From NCBI RefSeq assembly GCF_028596025.1, contig NZ_CP117167.1, forward strand, positions 5,580,001 to 5,644,000: a stretch of 64,000 bases of DNA, read 5' to 3'. Under the pieces are notes generated by a model. That model was not told the origin of the DNA, searched no databases, and saw only the letters and a list, made by a program, of their open reading frames with translations. Below, in pieces: positions 18,001 to 24,876 of the stretch (positions within the stretch are counted from its first letter, which is position 1; every line of letters starts with the position of its first letter). The position numbers and the translations under genes are program-made. This stretch comes from Mucilaginibacter jinjuensis. GTDB taxonomy: Bacteria > Bacteroidota > Bacteroidia > Sphingobacteriales > Sphingobacteriaceae.

Positions 18001-18642
18001 ATGGTGCCCATACGACCAGAACGGATGGTGATCGGCCAGCATAATTACCTTGTCTCGGTTACGGTTCAGGATCTCACGGAAACGGGCGGTAACCTCATCG
18101 GTAGTTTTGCAATCGCAATCGGCATCGGGGTTTTCTTTACTGTAGATATAAACCCACCACTCAGAATCAAAAGCAACAACTACGAGGTTATCATTGATCT
18201 TAATTTCGTAAGGACCGGGGCAGCCGTTCTCAGGCACCACTTTCAGCAGCGAATCTTTTTGCTCTTTAATATACTCCCACTGGCGTTTCATTTTGGCCAA
18301 CCCTTGCGGACCCATCCTGTCCCAATCATGGTTGCCGGGGATGAAGTAAACAGGCGCACCTTTACTGCGCATAGGTTGATATTGCGATTGCAGGATCTCT
18401 TCGGTTTCTTTTTCCTCCTTGCTACCGGGCAAGCCCATACCTGTTGGGTAAATGTTATCACCGAGATAAACTACTGTGGTTTTACCGCTGAGGATTTTGC
18501 TTTGTGCGTGGGTAAGTACGCCGCCCTGCTGCTTGTCAGCTTCGCCGGCATCGCCTATATAAATAATACGTTGTACTACATTATCCTGTGCCTGTACAGC
18601 AATAGGGATTAAAAGCAATAAGCAGTACAACAGTTTCTTCAT
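15043..18642 (-). CDS. Metallophosphatase fused to kinase-like module and outer-membrane barrel
   Basis: The 1199-residue product has a signal peptide (cleavage near VQAQD). Residues about 22-350 form a calcineurin-like metallophosphatase with D31 (YIGDAGE), G61-D62-N63, G103-N104-H105-D106, a histidine block in LADHHPFWS and a final G-H-E-H-G. Residues about 380-860 are paralogous to the soluble module of the 861-residue protein: E-Y-D-x-V-S-x-x-H-R, K455, D572-W-D574-Q-Q-Q, N599-R-E601. The last ~330 residues form a beta-barrel with MFLGGPDNMPGFRQYRFAGQ. The residues matching R233, H234, D257 and D259 of the paralog are Q575, Q576, N599 and E601, so the kinase-like site looks degenerate while the phosphatase site is intact. 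An intact hydrolase may thus be exported and tethered to the outer membrane. It follows the lipoprotein gene by 18 bases. Confidence 0.82.
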   Translation of the reverse strand: MKKLLYCLLLLIPIAVQAQDNVVQRIIYIGDAGEADKQQGGVLTHAQSKILSGKTTVVYLGDNIYPTGMGLPGSKEEKETEEILQSQYQPMRSKGAPVYFIPGNHDWDRMGPQGLAKMKRQWEYIKEQKDSLLKVVPENGCPGPYEIKINDNLVVVAFDSEWWVYIYSKENPDADCDCKTTDEVTARFREILNRNRDKVIMLADHHPFWSYGHHGGYYDIMDYFFPLTSVQQNLYVPLPGLGALYPLLRGTFSVTEDQGHPLYRNMIEKIDGVFKDFPNVIHVSGHEHGLQFIKDHEQIQVVSGSGAKEAFVKKGKYALYAQTKPGFVTADLLTDKSIKFTYYAGADTVFNEVFSYTKPYKPVAPPVISTNKPITADSITVKAKPEYDQVSSLHRKLYGENYRKEWAAPVKLPVIKVSSFKGGLTPIQFGSVHQTKSLLLKDANGKQWILSSIEKYPEILLPEARRETFAKSWVDDAMSGQHPYASLMVPVLADAVKVAHTKPIIGWVSPDRKLGFYEKDFAGTICLLEESDPGHKSDNTGLMMRKLNRDNANRVDTLEFYRARLLDWFIGDWDQQQDQWRWVDKQRGKNKYYSAEPRNREAAFFINEGAVHQLASASWMSPYLRGYKAKKDNINDFYYNGRELDARFLSGISYDTWMQTAKEFAAAMTDSVLNRSLNQLPKAAYDLRHRELLKLMQRRRDNLVAAADRYYRFFNRIVDIKATDVDELFIIKDTTDNNVRVSVYKRTPDGGISYALFSKVFDHTITQELRIYASKGNDSISVDDQSTNIKVRLIGGQGTKSYHVISSNQHTKVYGKGANAVFSGPAANQITKHFSNDSTTVGYVPVNLFNNTIPLASIGYNPDDGFWLEGGVKFIRQGFRKAPGSTQQVTLMHGFGNDATRLRYTGEWFNAMGKADLELQARVYTPNVINYFGQGNNTQFNKTGDYQTYYRARFDLIGFDANARFHNATGSENVRIGPTVQYYHYLGDDNIRLIDNPSLIHNYDSETINKDKVYAGINATYIDDKRNKQILADWGLYLSLKLQSMIGLNTYSNAYTQLIPELQLYKSVTTKSTFVISDKMGGGLTFGKTPFYQSMFLGGPDNMPGFRQYRFAGQQMFYNNLSARVKINNLSPYILPGQYGVTATYGLGRVWGNDQPSHVWHNSVAGGLYFAPADLMLLQLQTGYSKDGWYPYIILKLNI

Positions 18643-18660
18643 AGATATATTTTAGAGCGC

Positions 18661-19554
18661 TTATTTACCCGAGTAAGTAAATTTTAATACCGTTCCGGGG
18701 TCAATTTTATCGCCTTCGTTAGAGATGTAGAGGTTGTTCTGGCTGTCGAACGCAATACCTTCGGGTTGAAGAAACACAGAAGGGTTCAGTTTAAATACCT
18801 GCATTACCTTGAAATCCTCATTCAAAATCACCAGTAATTTATTGACAGACGATAGCACATACCATTGTTTGCTCCTCGGGTTTTGCGCCAGTGCAGACGG
18901 GTGGAACGTAACCTTCTGATTACTATTCAACTGCTGGGCAATATGCTTTACGTTGATTTTAAAGGTATCGGCGGCAGCCAACTTACCATCATTCGATAGA
19001 TTGAATATAAAGCCGGTGGTTTGCTTGCTGGTTTTATCCATTTCGCAATGTTTACACATTACATATACCTTGCCTTCTTCATTGGCGTATAAACCTTCAA
19101 ATTCGCCTTTGGGCAGCAGGTCTTTAAACTCCTGGGCGTTGGTGATTTTTTGCCCGTTCACTTCACTTAGCGGAAAGGTGTACAGCTTGCCTTTGCTTTG
19201 CAGCATAATTACCTGTCCGTTGGCAATGGCTATATCTTCGAAATCGCCGGTTTGTTTAAAGGTCGAGAATTTAGCTTCCTTTTCGCCGGGCTTCATGTAG
19301 TAAACGCGGCCGTTTTCATCCTCTTCTACATACATCCTGTTAGCGTCGCCTTTGTTGAATGCAAGCCCCGAAATTTCTTCGAGGTTATCGGGCATAAAGA
19401 ATTTCTTCGGTTTATTAAGGTTATATCCTTGCGGGCTTTCATAATTAACCTTTTCTACACACGACAGCAGCGCGAATACTGCAAACACTCCCATCGCTAC
19501 GCTGACATATTTTATTCTCTTACTTATTTTAGTAGTACTATTTTTCGATAACAT
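18661..19554 (-). CDS. SdiA-regulated/phytase-like beta-propeller lipoprotein
   Basis: The 297-residue product has a lipoprotein signal (VFALLSC, lipid-modified Cys at residue 32). A propeller-like repeat protein follows with N-L-E-E-I-S-G-L-A-F, F-E-D-I-A-I, F-E-G-L-Y and LQPEGIAFDSQNNLYISNEGD, the strand pattern of the SdiA-regulated/NHL-like family. A pair of cysteines (CKHC) lies mid-protein. Biochemical function is not established for the family. I chose the ATG at 19554 over 19587 because the shorter n-region is more typical for a lipoprotein. The gene is first in a run of minus-strand genes with small gaps (18 and 34 bp) that includes the metallophosphatase fusion and the GAF-type protein, so a shared envelope role is likely. 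Confidence 0.75.
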   Translation of the reverse strand: MLSKNSTTKISKRIKYVSVAMGVFAVFALLSCVEKVNYESPQGYNLNKPKKFFMPDNLEEISGLAFNKGDANRMYVEEDENGRVYYMKPGEKEAKFSTFKQTGDFEDIAIANGQVIMLQSKGKLYTFPLSEVNGQKITNAQEFKDLLPKGEFEGLYANEEGKVYVMCKHCEMDKTSKQTTGFIFNLSNDGKLAAADTFKINVKHIAQQLNSNQKVTFHPSALAQNPRSKQWYVLSSVNKLLVILNEDFKVMQVFKLNPSVFLQPEGIAFDSQNNLYISNEGDKIDPGTVLKFTYSGK

Positions 19555-19722
19555 GTTATTTATTGCTAAGGGGTAAATTTCTTTCATTCAGTTTATATTA
19601 AAGAATAGTTAAATATATACACGCATCGGGCTTCAATGTTTACATGGATGGGAGATTTCAAACGTTTTCGTAAAAATTTCAACTCACATTCGTGTCATTC
19701 CCCATAATCCCATTTATTTGTG

Positions 19723-19734
19723 TTGCGTACGCAA
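19723..19734. promoter_or_regulatory. Perfect 12-bp palindrome before uxaC, candidate operator
   Basis: TTGCGTACGCAA is its own reverse complement and lies 7 bases before the uxaC ATG. Its size and symmetry recall GntR- and LacI-type operators of hexuronate genes. Binding there would block initiation. No regulator gene is adjacent. Confidence 0.45.
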
Positions 19735-19741
19735 ACCAATT

Positions 19742-21142
19742 ATGAAAAACTTCTTAGACGACAATTTCTTACTGCCCAATAAATCGGCAGAACGCTTGTA
19801 TCATGATTATGCCAGGCAAATGCCGATCATCGATTACCATTGCCACCTGCCGCCCGACCAGATTGCACAGGATATTCGTTTTGAAAACCTGACCCAAATC
19901 TGGCTTTACGGCGATCATTATAAATGGCGTGCCCTGCGTGCCAACGGCGTAAACGAAGCCTACATAACCGGCGACAAGAGTGACTTTGAGAAGTTTGAAA
20001 AATGGGCCGATACCGTGCCCTACACCCTGCGTAACCCACTTTATCATTGGACGCACCTTGAATTGCAGCGCTACTTCGGCGTTCACGATATACTAAACCC
20101 ATCATCGGCCAAAAGAATTTATGACGATTGCACCGCCCAACTGCAAACGCCGGAGTTCAGCGTACGCAGCCTGCTCACCAAAATGAATGTAGAGACTGTA
20201 GGCACTACAGATGATCCGCTGGATAACCTTGAATACCACCAGCAAATTAAGCAGGATGGTTTCAGCGTAAAAACATTGCCTGCCTACCGCCCGGATAAGG
20301 CGATGAATGCCGATGATATTGAAGCGCTAAACGTTTACATCAATAAGCTGGAGCAGGTTGTTAATAATTCTATTGAAGATTACGACACCTACCTGCAAGC
20401 CCTAAAAAGCCGCCACGATTACTTTGCGGAGAATGGATGCTGCCTATCAGATCATGGCCTCGAACATATTTATGCCGAAGATTATACGGAAGAAGAGATC
20501 AGAAGCATCTTTAAAAAGATAAGAACTAACCACCCGTTATTGCCACTCGAGATCCTGAAATTTAAATCGGCTATGCTGTTTGAGTTTGCTTTGTGGGATC
20601 ATGAAAAAGGCTGGGTGCAGCAATATCACCTGGGTGCTTTGCGAAACAACAACGCCCGTGCTTTCCGTACCATTGGCCCCGATACCGGTTTTGATTCTAT
20701 CGGCGACTTTAGTCAGGCCAAAGCCTTATCACGTTTCTTGAATAAGCTCGATAGTGAAGACCGCTTAGCCAAAACCATCGTTTATAACCTTAACCCGGTT
20801 GATAACGAAATGATGGCCGCCATGATTGGCAATTTTAATGATGGCTCGGTTGCAGGTAAGGTACAGTTCGGTTCGGCCTGGTGGTTTAATGATCAGAAAG
20901 ACGGCATGACCCGACAGATCAACGCGCTCTCTAACATGGGCTTACTCAGCCGCATGGTAGGTATGTTGACTGATTCGCGCAGCTTTATGTCGTTCCCGCG
21001 CCACGAGTATTTCCGCAGGTTGCTTTGCAGCATTTTAGGGGACGATATGGAGAAAGGTGAATTACCCGCCGATTTTGAATGGACGGGTAAGATTGTACAG
21101 GATATCTGTTACAATAATGCGAAAGGGTATTTTAGTTTTTAA
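19742..21142 (+). CDS. uxaC: Glucuronate isomerase
   Basis: The 466-residue product is full length for UxaC, which interconverts D-glucuronate and D-fructuronate (and galacturonate/tagaturonate) as the first step of hexuronate breakdown. Visible features are the metal-binding IIDYHCHLPPDQIA near the N-terminus, the family segment NVETVGTTDDPLDNLEYH, and the C-terminal block WWFNDQKDGMTRQINALSNM plus LTDSRSFMSFPRHEYFRRLL. I chose the ATG at 19742 (M-K-N-F-L-D-D-N-F); the frame extends to a TTG at 19718, but that extension lies outside the family and across the palindrome. No other uronate genes (uxuA, kdgK, exuT) are nearby. Confidence 0.95.
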   Translation: MKNFLDDNFLLPNKSAERLYHDYARQMPIIDYHCHLPPDQIAQDIRFENLTQIWLYGDHYKWRALRANGVNEAYITGDKSDFEKFEKWADTVPYTLRNPLYHWTHLELQRYFGVHDILNPSSAKRIYDDCTAQLQTPEFSVRSLLTKMNVETVGTTDDPLDNLEYHQQIKQDGFSVKTLPAYRPDKAMNADDIEALNVYINKLEQVVNNSIEDYDTYLQALKSRHDYFAENGCCLSDHGLEHIYAEDYTEEEIRSIFKKIRTNHPLLPLEILKFKSAMLFEFALWDHEKGWVQQYHLGALRNNNARAFRTIGPDTGFDSIGDFSQAKALSRFLNKLDSEDRLAKTIVYNLNPVDNEMMAAMIGNFNDGSVAGKVQFGSAWWFNDQKDGMTRQINALSNMGLLSRMVGMLTDSRSFMSFPRHEYFRRLLCSILGDDMEKGELPADFEWTGKIVQDICYNNAKGYFSF

Positions 21143-21154
21143 ATAGTTCTTTTT

Positions 21155-21269
21155 GTCATTGCGAGGAGTGTAACGACGTGGCAATCTCGTAACTATGCAG
21201 ATCGGATTTACTTACGACGAGATTGCTTCCCCGAAGTAAATTCGGGACAGGCTGTGCCACACAATGACA
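21155..21269. repeat. REP-like palindromic repeat, CATTGCGAGG family
   Basis: GTCATTGCGAGGAGTGTAAC, then GACGTGGCAATCTCG, is mirrored by CGAGATTGCTTC and then CACAATGAC. An insertion of CCCGAAGTAAATTCGGGACA in the right half is a small hairpin of its own. It begins 12 bases after the uxaC stop and may serve as its transcript end. Confidence 0.7.
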
Positions 21270-21568
21270 AATTAGTGGAACTTCCACATGTTCCACCTGT
21301 TCCATGTTACAGACTTAAAAGTATTATTATACCATTTAGTATATTTATAATTATTTTATAATCAATTATTTAAAGCCAAATTTCGGTTATTTTTGATTGA
21401 CACCTATGTTCCACTTTTATGACTTATAAGTTAGTTTTAATTGGACTTAAAAGTCATTTTAGTGACGAGGATTTGGCATAAATAGGGATAGCATGGCAAC
21501 TATATGATTTTACAGAGTTAGTGCGTTTATTAACGCTATTACTCATAGCAATGGTTAGTGCATTTATC
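21270..21568. other. A+T-rich non-coding spacer with short direct repeats
   Basis: No credible gene is visible. The stretch holds three close TTCCA(C/T) units (21283-21305), two copies of ACTTAAAAGT (near 21313 and 21447), and a near-direct repeat GTTAGTGCGTTTATTAA / GTTAGTGCATTTATCAA (near 21517 and 21554) that leads into the next element. Confidence 0.5.
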
Positions 21569-22049
21569 AATGTCAGTCCCGCTCAATCGCCGCGGGTAGG
21601 CTGTTACTTTTGGCTTGATCCAAAAGTAACCAAAAGATCAAGACGCAAAAAAGCTCCACCGCACAATTCCACTACACGGCCACGCTTTTGCGTCCGGGCC
21701 ACCGCTTTTTTTGATTGTCCTACGGCTTTCTTTTCCTTATTTTTATCTTGTTTCCTGGCTCTCGGTTCTTGTTTCTCTTTCAAAGTCGGCAAACAGCTTC
21801 GGCCAAAAGCGGGCAGAACAATGCTGGCCTTGAGCACCGGAAAGAGGCATTGGAGATTTTTCAGAAGGGCTGGCCTGTGCGAACGTTAGTGGGGCAAAAG
21901 ATCCCGTCCCGATAGCTATCGGGATGTGTGTTCTGACCGCTTGTGCGGCATGGCCTGTGCGTAAAGAAGCCTTTTGCCAACAGGTGCTTTGGTTACTTTG
22001 GCGCCCCAAAGTAACAGCCTACCCGCGGCGATTGAGCGGGACTGGCATT
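21569..22049. mobile_element. 481-bp non-autonomous inverted-repeat element (MITE-like)
   Basis: The 42-bp terminal arms (21569-21610 and 22008-22049) match as reverse complements at 41 of 42 positions; the core is CCCGCTCAATCGCCGCGGGT. Each end also carries its own hairpin: GTTACTTTTGG/CCAAAAGTAAC at 21603-21630 and GTTACTTTGG/CCAAAGTAAC at 21992-22015. The interior has a perfect palindrome TCCCGATAGCTATCGGGA at 21907-21924 and no convincing coding region. The 60-120-residue frames across it are low-complexity translations. No transposase is present, so mobility in trans is inference. Confidence 0.6.
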
Positions 22050-22111
22050 AATAGTAGCACAGGGGCATAATCAAAATTATTGCGTTAATTAAAGCACTGT
22101 CTCTGTAGGTC

Positions 22112-22139
22112 GGGGATTGCTTCGTTCCTCGCAATGACG
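22112..22139. repeat. Half copy of the CATTGCGAGG repeat
   Basis: Only the right arm is present (GGGGATTGCTTCGTTCCTCG then CAATGACG). It lies directly after the stop of the minus-strand PorP/SprF gene. Confidence 0.6.
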
Positions 22140-22144
22140 TGCTT

Positions 22145-23143
22145 TTAGAACTTATAACACCTCGAACCATCACTACCACTATACTTCGATGTGCTCGACG
22201 ATCCTTTATCCAAATATAAACCTATCGATATTTCATGGCTGCCGTAATTGTAGTTACTGAGGGCGTTCAGCGCATGATCATACGAGTAGCCGATGCGCAG
22301 GTTGGGTGTGGCAAAAAATTCAACAATGCCACCGAAAGCATTCTGACTCGGCAGATCGCTTTGCAGGTTATTTTTTTGGTATAACTTAACCGATGTGCGG
22401 TAGAAAGCGCCGATAGACAGGCGTTCATTCATCAGCACAAAACCATCTATATCTAAAGATGTAGGGCCTTTCACATCGTCTTTCAATAATATTACCGGTT
22501 TAAATTTCATCTGGTCGTTCATACTTATTAATGCACCGGCAGTTAAATAAAAGTGTGGTTGTGGGATAGGCACCAGGATGTTCGACTCGGTTTTTTGCAG
22601 TATAAAATGCCCGAGAATGTTGGTGGCCGAAATACCTGCGAAATAGTTCTCATTACTATAGTAGATCCCGAAGTTGGCATCGGGCGTTAACCTGCTTTGC
22701 GAGCCTACCGGCACGGCCTGGTCGCCGGGGGTTACGGCATTTAATTTAGAGCCGTCGATACCCAGCTGCATCATGCCTGCTGCCAGCCCGAAAGCCAGTT
22801 TTGAGTTTTCATTCTCTCCCAAACGGATGCGGTAGGCGTAATTAAGATAGCCCGTTACCACACTTTGCGCACCGATCTGGTCGCTGGTTATTATCACGCC
22901 CAAACCTACACTCCCATTGGCAAAAGAACCATCGCCGGCTACGGCAAAACTTTTAGGCGCGCCGGTAACCCCCACCCACTGCGAGCGGTAGTACGATTGG
23001 ATAAACAGATCGTCCTTATACCCCGCATACGCCGGGTTAATATAAAGCCCATTAAATACATACTGGCTAACCTGCGTATCCTGCTGTGCCTTTACACAAA
23101 AAGCAGCCAGCATAAACCCGATTAGCAAAATGGTCTTTTTCAT
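22145..23143 (-). CDS. PorP/SprF-family type IX secretion membrane protein
   Basis: The 332-residue product has a signal peptide (cleavage near VKAQQD). The N-terminal PorP/SprF signature is QYVFNGLYINPAYAGYKDDLFIQSYYRSQWVG, and the rest is an amphipathic outer-membrane barrel ending SIGLYLDKG plus a short Ser-rich tail. SprF-type proteins support secretion or surface attachment of a partner adhesin made by the gene next to them. Consistent with this, the upstream gene (8 bp away) carries a gliding-type C-terminal sorting domain. I chose the ATG at 23143; a GTG lies directly before it. The core type IX machinery is not in this window. Confidence 0.92.
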   Translation of the reverse strand: MKKTILLIGFMLAAFCVKAQQDTQVSQYVFNGLYINPAYAGYKDDLFIQSYYRSQWVGVTGAPKSFAVAGDGSFANGSVGLGVIITSDQIGAQSVVTGYLNYAYRIRLGENENSKLAFGLAAGMMQLGIDGSKLNAVTPGDQAVPVGSQSRLTPDANFGIYYSNENYFAGISATNILGHFILQKTESNILVPIPQPHFYLTAGALISMNDQMKFKPVILLKDDVKGPTSLDIDGFVLMNERLSIGAFYRTSVKLYQKNNLQSDLPSQNAFGGIVEFFATPNLRIGYSYDHALNALSNYNYGSHEISIGLYLDKGSSSTSKYSGSDGSRCYKF

Positions 23144-23151
23144 CACTCAAT

Positions 23152-24114
23152 TCAATTAGTCTTAGCCCTCAATAGGGTGATATACCCTTTATACACATCC
23201 CAATGCCCACCGGGTTCCTGCACTTTCAGCAGGTAGAAATAAGTACCCTCATTTAGTCCCTCTCCATTCCATTCGTTATGATACCCTTTCTTCAGATACA
23301 CGGTAGATCCCCACCTGTTCATCACTGTTAGTTCATTGGCTGTATAGTTGTTAAGGCCGGGGATCTCGAACGTGTCGTTTACACCATCGCCATTGGGCGT
23401 AAATACATTCGGTATGGTTAAGCCTAACAGTTGTATGGTGTTGCTTGCTACGTTATTACTCAAATCCGGATCAGTTTGCGTGGCGCTTACACTGGCCGTA
23501 TTGGTGATGCTGCCATATTGAAGCGCCTTTACGGTATAATTAAGCGAGGTCGACTGTCCGCTTAGTAACTGGTCCATTGTCCAGGTTATTTTCTTGTTGT
23601 AATCAGTATAAACCACACTCCCCATCTCGGGCGACGTTACCTGCTGAAAAGCCACTTCAATAGGCAGCATGTTTTGCACATTAATACCCGTTGCGGTTGA
23701 TGGGCCGTTATTTTTAATCATAATAGTATAATTAACAGGGCTCTCGAGGTTCATGGATGATACCACCGAGGTTAAACTGATAGCCATGTCCGCAGCCTCT
23801 GCCGATTTAGTCCCAATTACCACAATAACCGGATCAGATAAATCTGACGCGCAACTACTGTTAACACTCTGTACCTGGTAAGTGCCGGCAGTACTAATCG
23901 TGTACGTATTGCTGGTAGCACCACTAATGGGCACACCATTTTTTAGCCACTGAAATGCCAACCCAGCGCTTGCAGTAGCCTTTAAGGTTACCGTTTGGCC
24001 CTGGGTAATGGTTACCGTCTGACTTGCAGGAGGGGGAGCTGCATTTACGCCACTCCCCGCTAAAGCAAGCATCAGTAAAACCATAAAAGCAGTAATTACT
24101 TTTAGGTTAACCAT
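23152..24114 (-). CDS. Secreted Ig/DUF11 protein with gliding-type C-terminal sorting domain
   Basis: The 320-residue product has a signal peptide (near GVNAAP). It then has an Ig-like domain (about 30-100, with FQWLKNGVPISGATSNTYTI), a DUF11 domain (about 108-225, SPVNYTIMIKNNGPSTATGI ... TDPDLSNN) and a type B C-terminal domain (about 232-320, IPNVFTPNGDGVNDTFEIPG ... LTVMNRWGSTVY ... WNGEGLNEGTYFYLL). Type B domains direct export through type IX secretion and depend on a SprF-like partner, which is encoded 8 bases downstream. It is the only member of the four-gene run with a sorting domain and is short for an adhesin. Confidence 0.9.
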   Translation of the reverse strand: MVNLKVITAFMVLLMLALAGSGVNAAPPPASQTVTITQGQTVTLKATASAGLAFQWLKNGVPISGATSNTYTISTAGTYQVQSVNSSCASDLSDPVIVVIGTKSAEAADMAISLTSVVSSMNLESPVNYTIMIKNNGPSTATGINVQNMLPIEVAFQQVTSPEMGSVVYTDYNKKITWTMDQLLSGQSTSLNYTVKALQYGSITNTASVSATQTDPDLSNNVASNTIQLLGLTIPNVFTPNGDGVNDTFEIPGLNNYTANELTVMNRWGSTVYLKKGYHNEWNGEGLNEGTYFYLLKVQEPGGHWDVYKGYITLLRAKTN

Positions 24115-24154
24115 TTATATAGTCGGTCAATTAGTCGGCTTATATAATTATTAA

Positions 24155-24841
24155 TTAGGGCATAATAGTTACAGTTGGTGTGGTTGGGTTAGCCTGTACA
24201 TCAACATTGGCTGCAGATGAGGTTACACCACAATTACTACCACCGTGGCTGGTAATTACATAACTTATCTGCACTGTAAATGCCTGGGTCCCCACTGTAG
24301 CGTCGTTAGTTGCGCTTAGTGTGTAAGTGCTGCCTGTAGCTCCTGTAATCGCGGTGCCGTTTTTAAACCATTTGTAGGTATAGCCAAATATATCGGTATC
24401 TGTAGTTTCCACATTACTGCCGGTTGCAGTTAAAATGGTTGATCCTACAGCGCTGACGCAGACAGTTGCCGGGCCGGTTACAGCAGCATTAATAGTTGGT
24501 AAAGCGTAAATGGTAGTTGGTGCAGATACGTCAGACGTACAATTCGTATTCGATGCTGTTGATACATAGGTATAGTAGCCCGGTGCCGGCGGCACATCAC
24601 TTAGGTTGTTCGTGGTTTCGGTTAAAGTTACCGGTGTACCCGTTAAATCTTTACCCGGGTACCTTTTCCATACATAGGTGGTACCGGTTGAGTTACCTTG
24701 TAATTTAACGGCCTCGGCTGCGCAATAAACTGCTGCCGCACCAGGCAAGCCAGCCAAAGTAGTGATTTGAGCTTTTGCTGTAATGCCCGCCATCACGATT
24801 ATGATAGGGAGCAGGGTTCTGAATAGAGTCGACTTTTTCAT
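24155..24841 (-). CDS. Secreted Ig-like repeat protein without sorting domain
   Basis: The 228-residue product has a signal peptide (TAKAQI). Two Ig/PKD-like domains follow with the motifs TYVWKRYPG, GYYTYVSTASNTNCTSD, YKWFKNGTAITGATGSTYTL and paired Cys residues. It ends with PTTPTVTIMP, the kind of text that usually leads into a further Ig repeat, and has no C-terminal sorting signal. Its closest relative here is the first domain of the downstream sorting-domain protein (WLKNG / WFKNG). It lies 40 bases before that gene and 35 bases after the next one upstream, so it is part of the same operon. Export beyond the periplasm is uncertain. Confidence 0.75.
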   Translation of the reverse strand: MKKSTLFRTLLPIIIVMAGITAKAQITTLAGLPGAAAVYCAAEAVKLQGNSTGTTYVWKRYPGKDLTGTPVTLTETTNNLSDVPPAPGYYTYVSTASNTNCTSDVSAPTTIYALPTINAAVTGPATVCVSAVGSTILTATGSNVETTDTDIFGYTYKWFKNGTAITGATGSTYTLSATNDATVGTQAFTVQISYVITSHGGSNCGVTSSAANVDVQANPTTPTVTIMP

Positions 24842-24876
24842 GTTTTTGGATTTTTGAGGGATTATTTTCTTAATTT

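Noticed and set aside
17947..18612. 221-residue plus-strand frame opposite the metallophosphatase
   Set aside because: It is antisense to well-conserved motifs (GNHD, GHEH) and has no family resemblance of its own.
21521..21889. 122-residue and related frames within the 481-bp element
   Set aside because: Basic, low-complexity text; frames exist on both strands because of the inverted ends, and no start signal or fold is visible.
21569..22049. CRISPR array or integron
   Set aside because: Only two inverted arms, no regularly spaced direct repeats, and no cas or integrase gene near.
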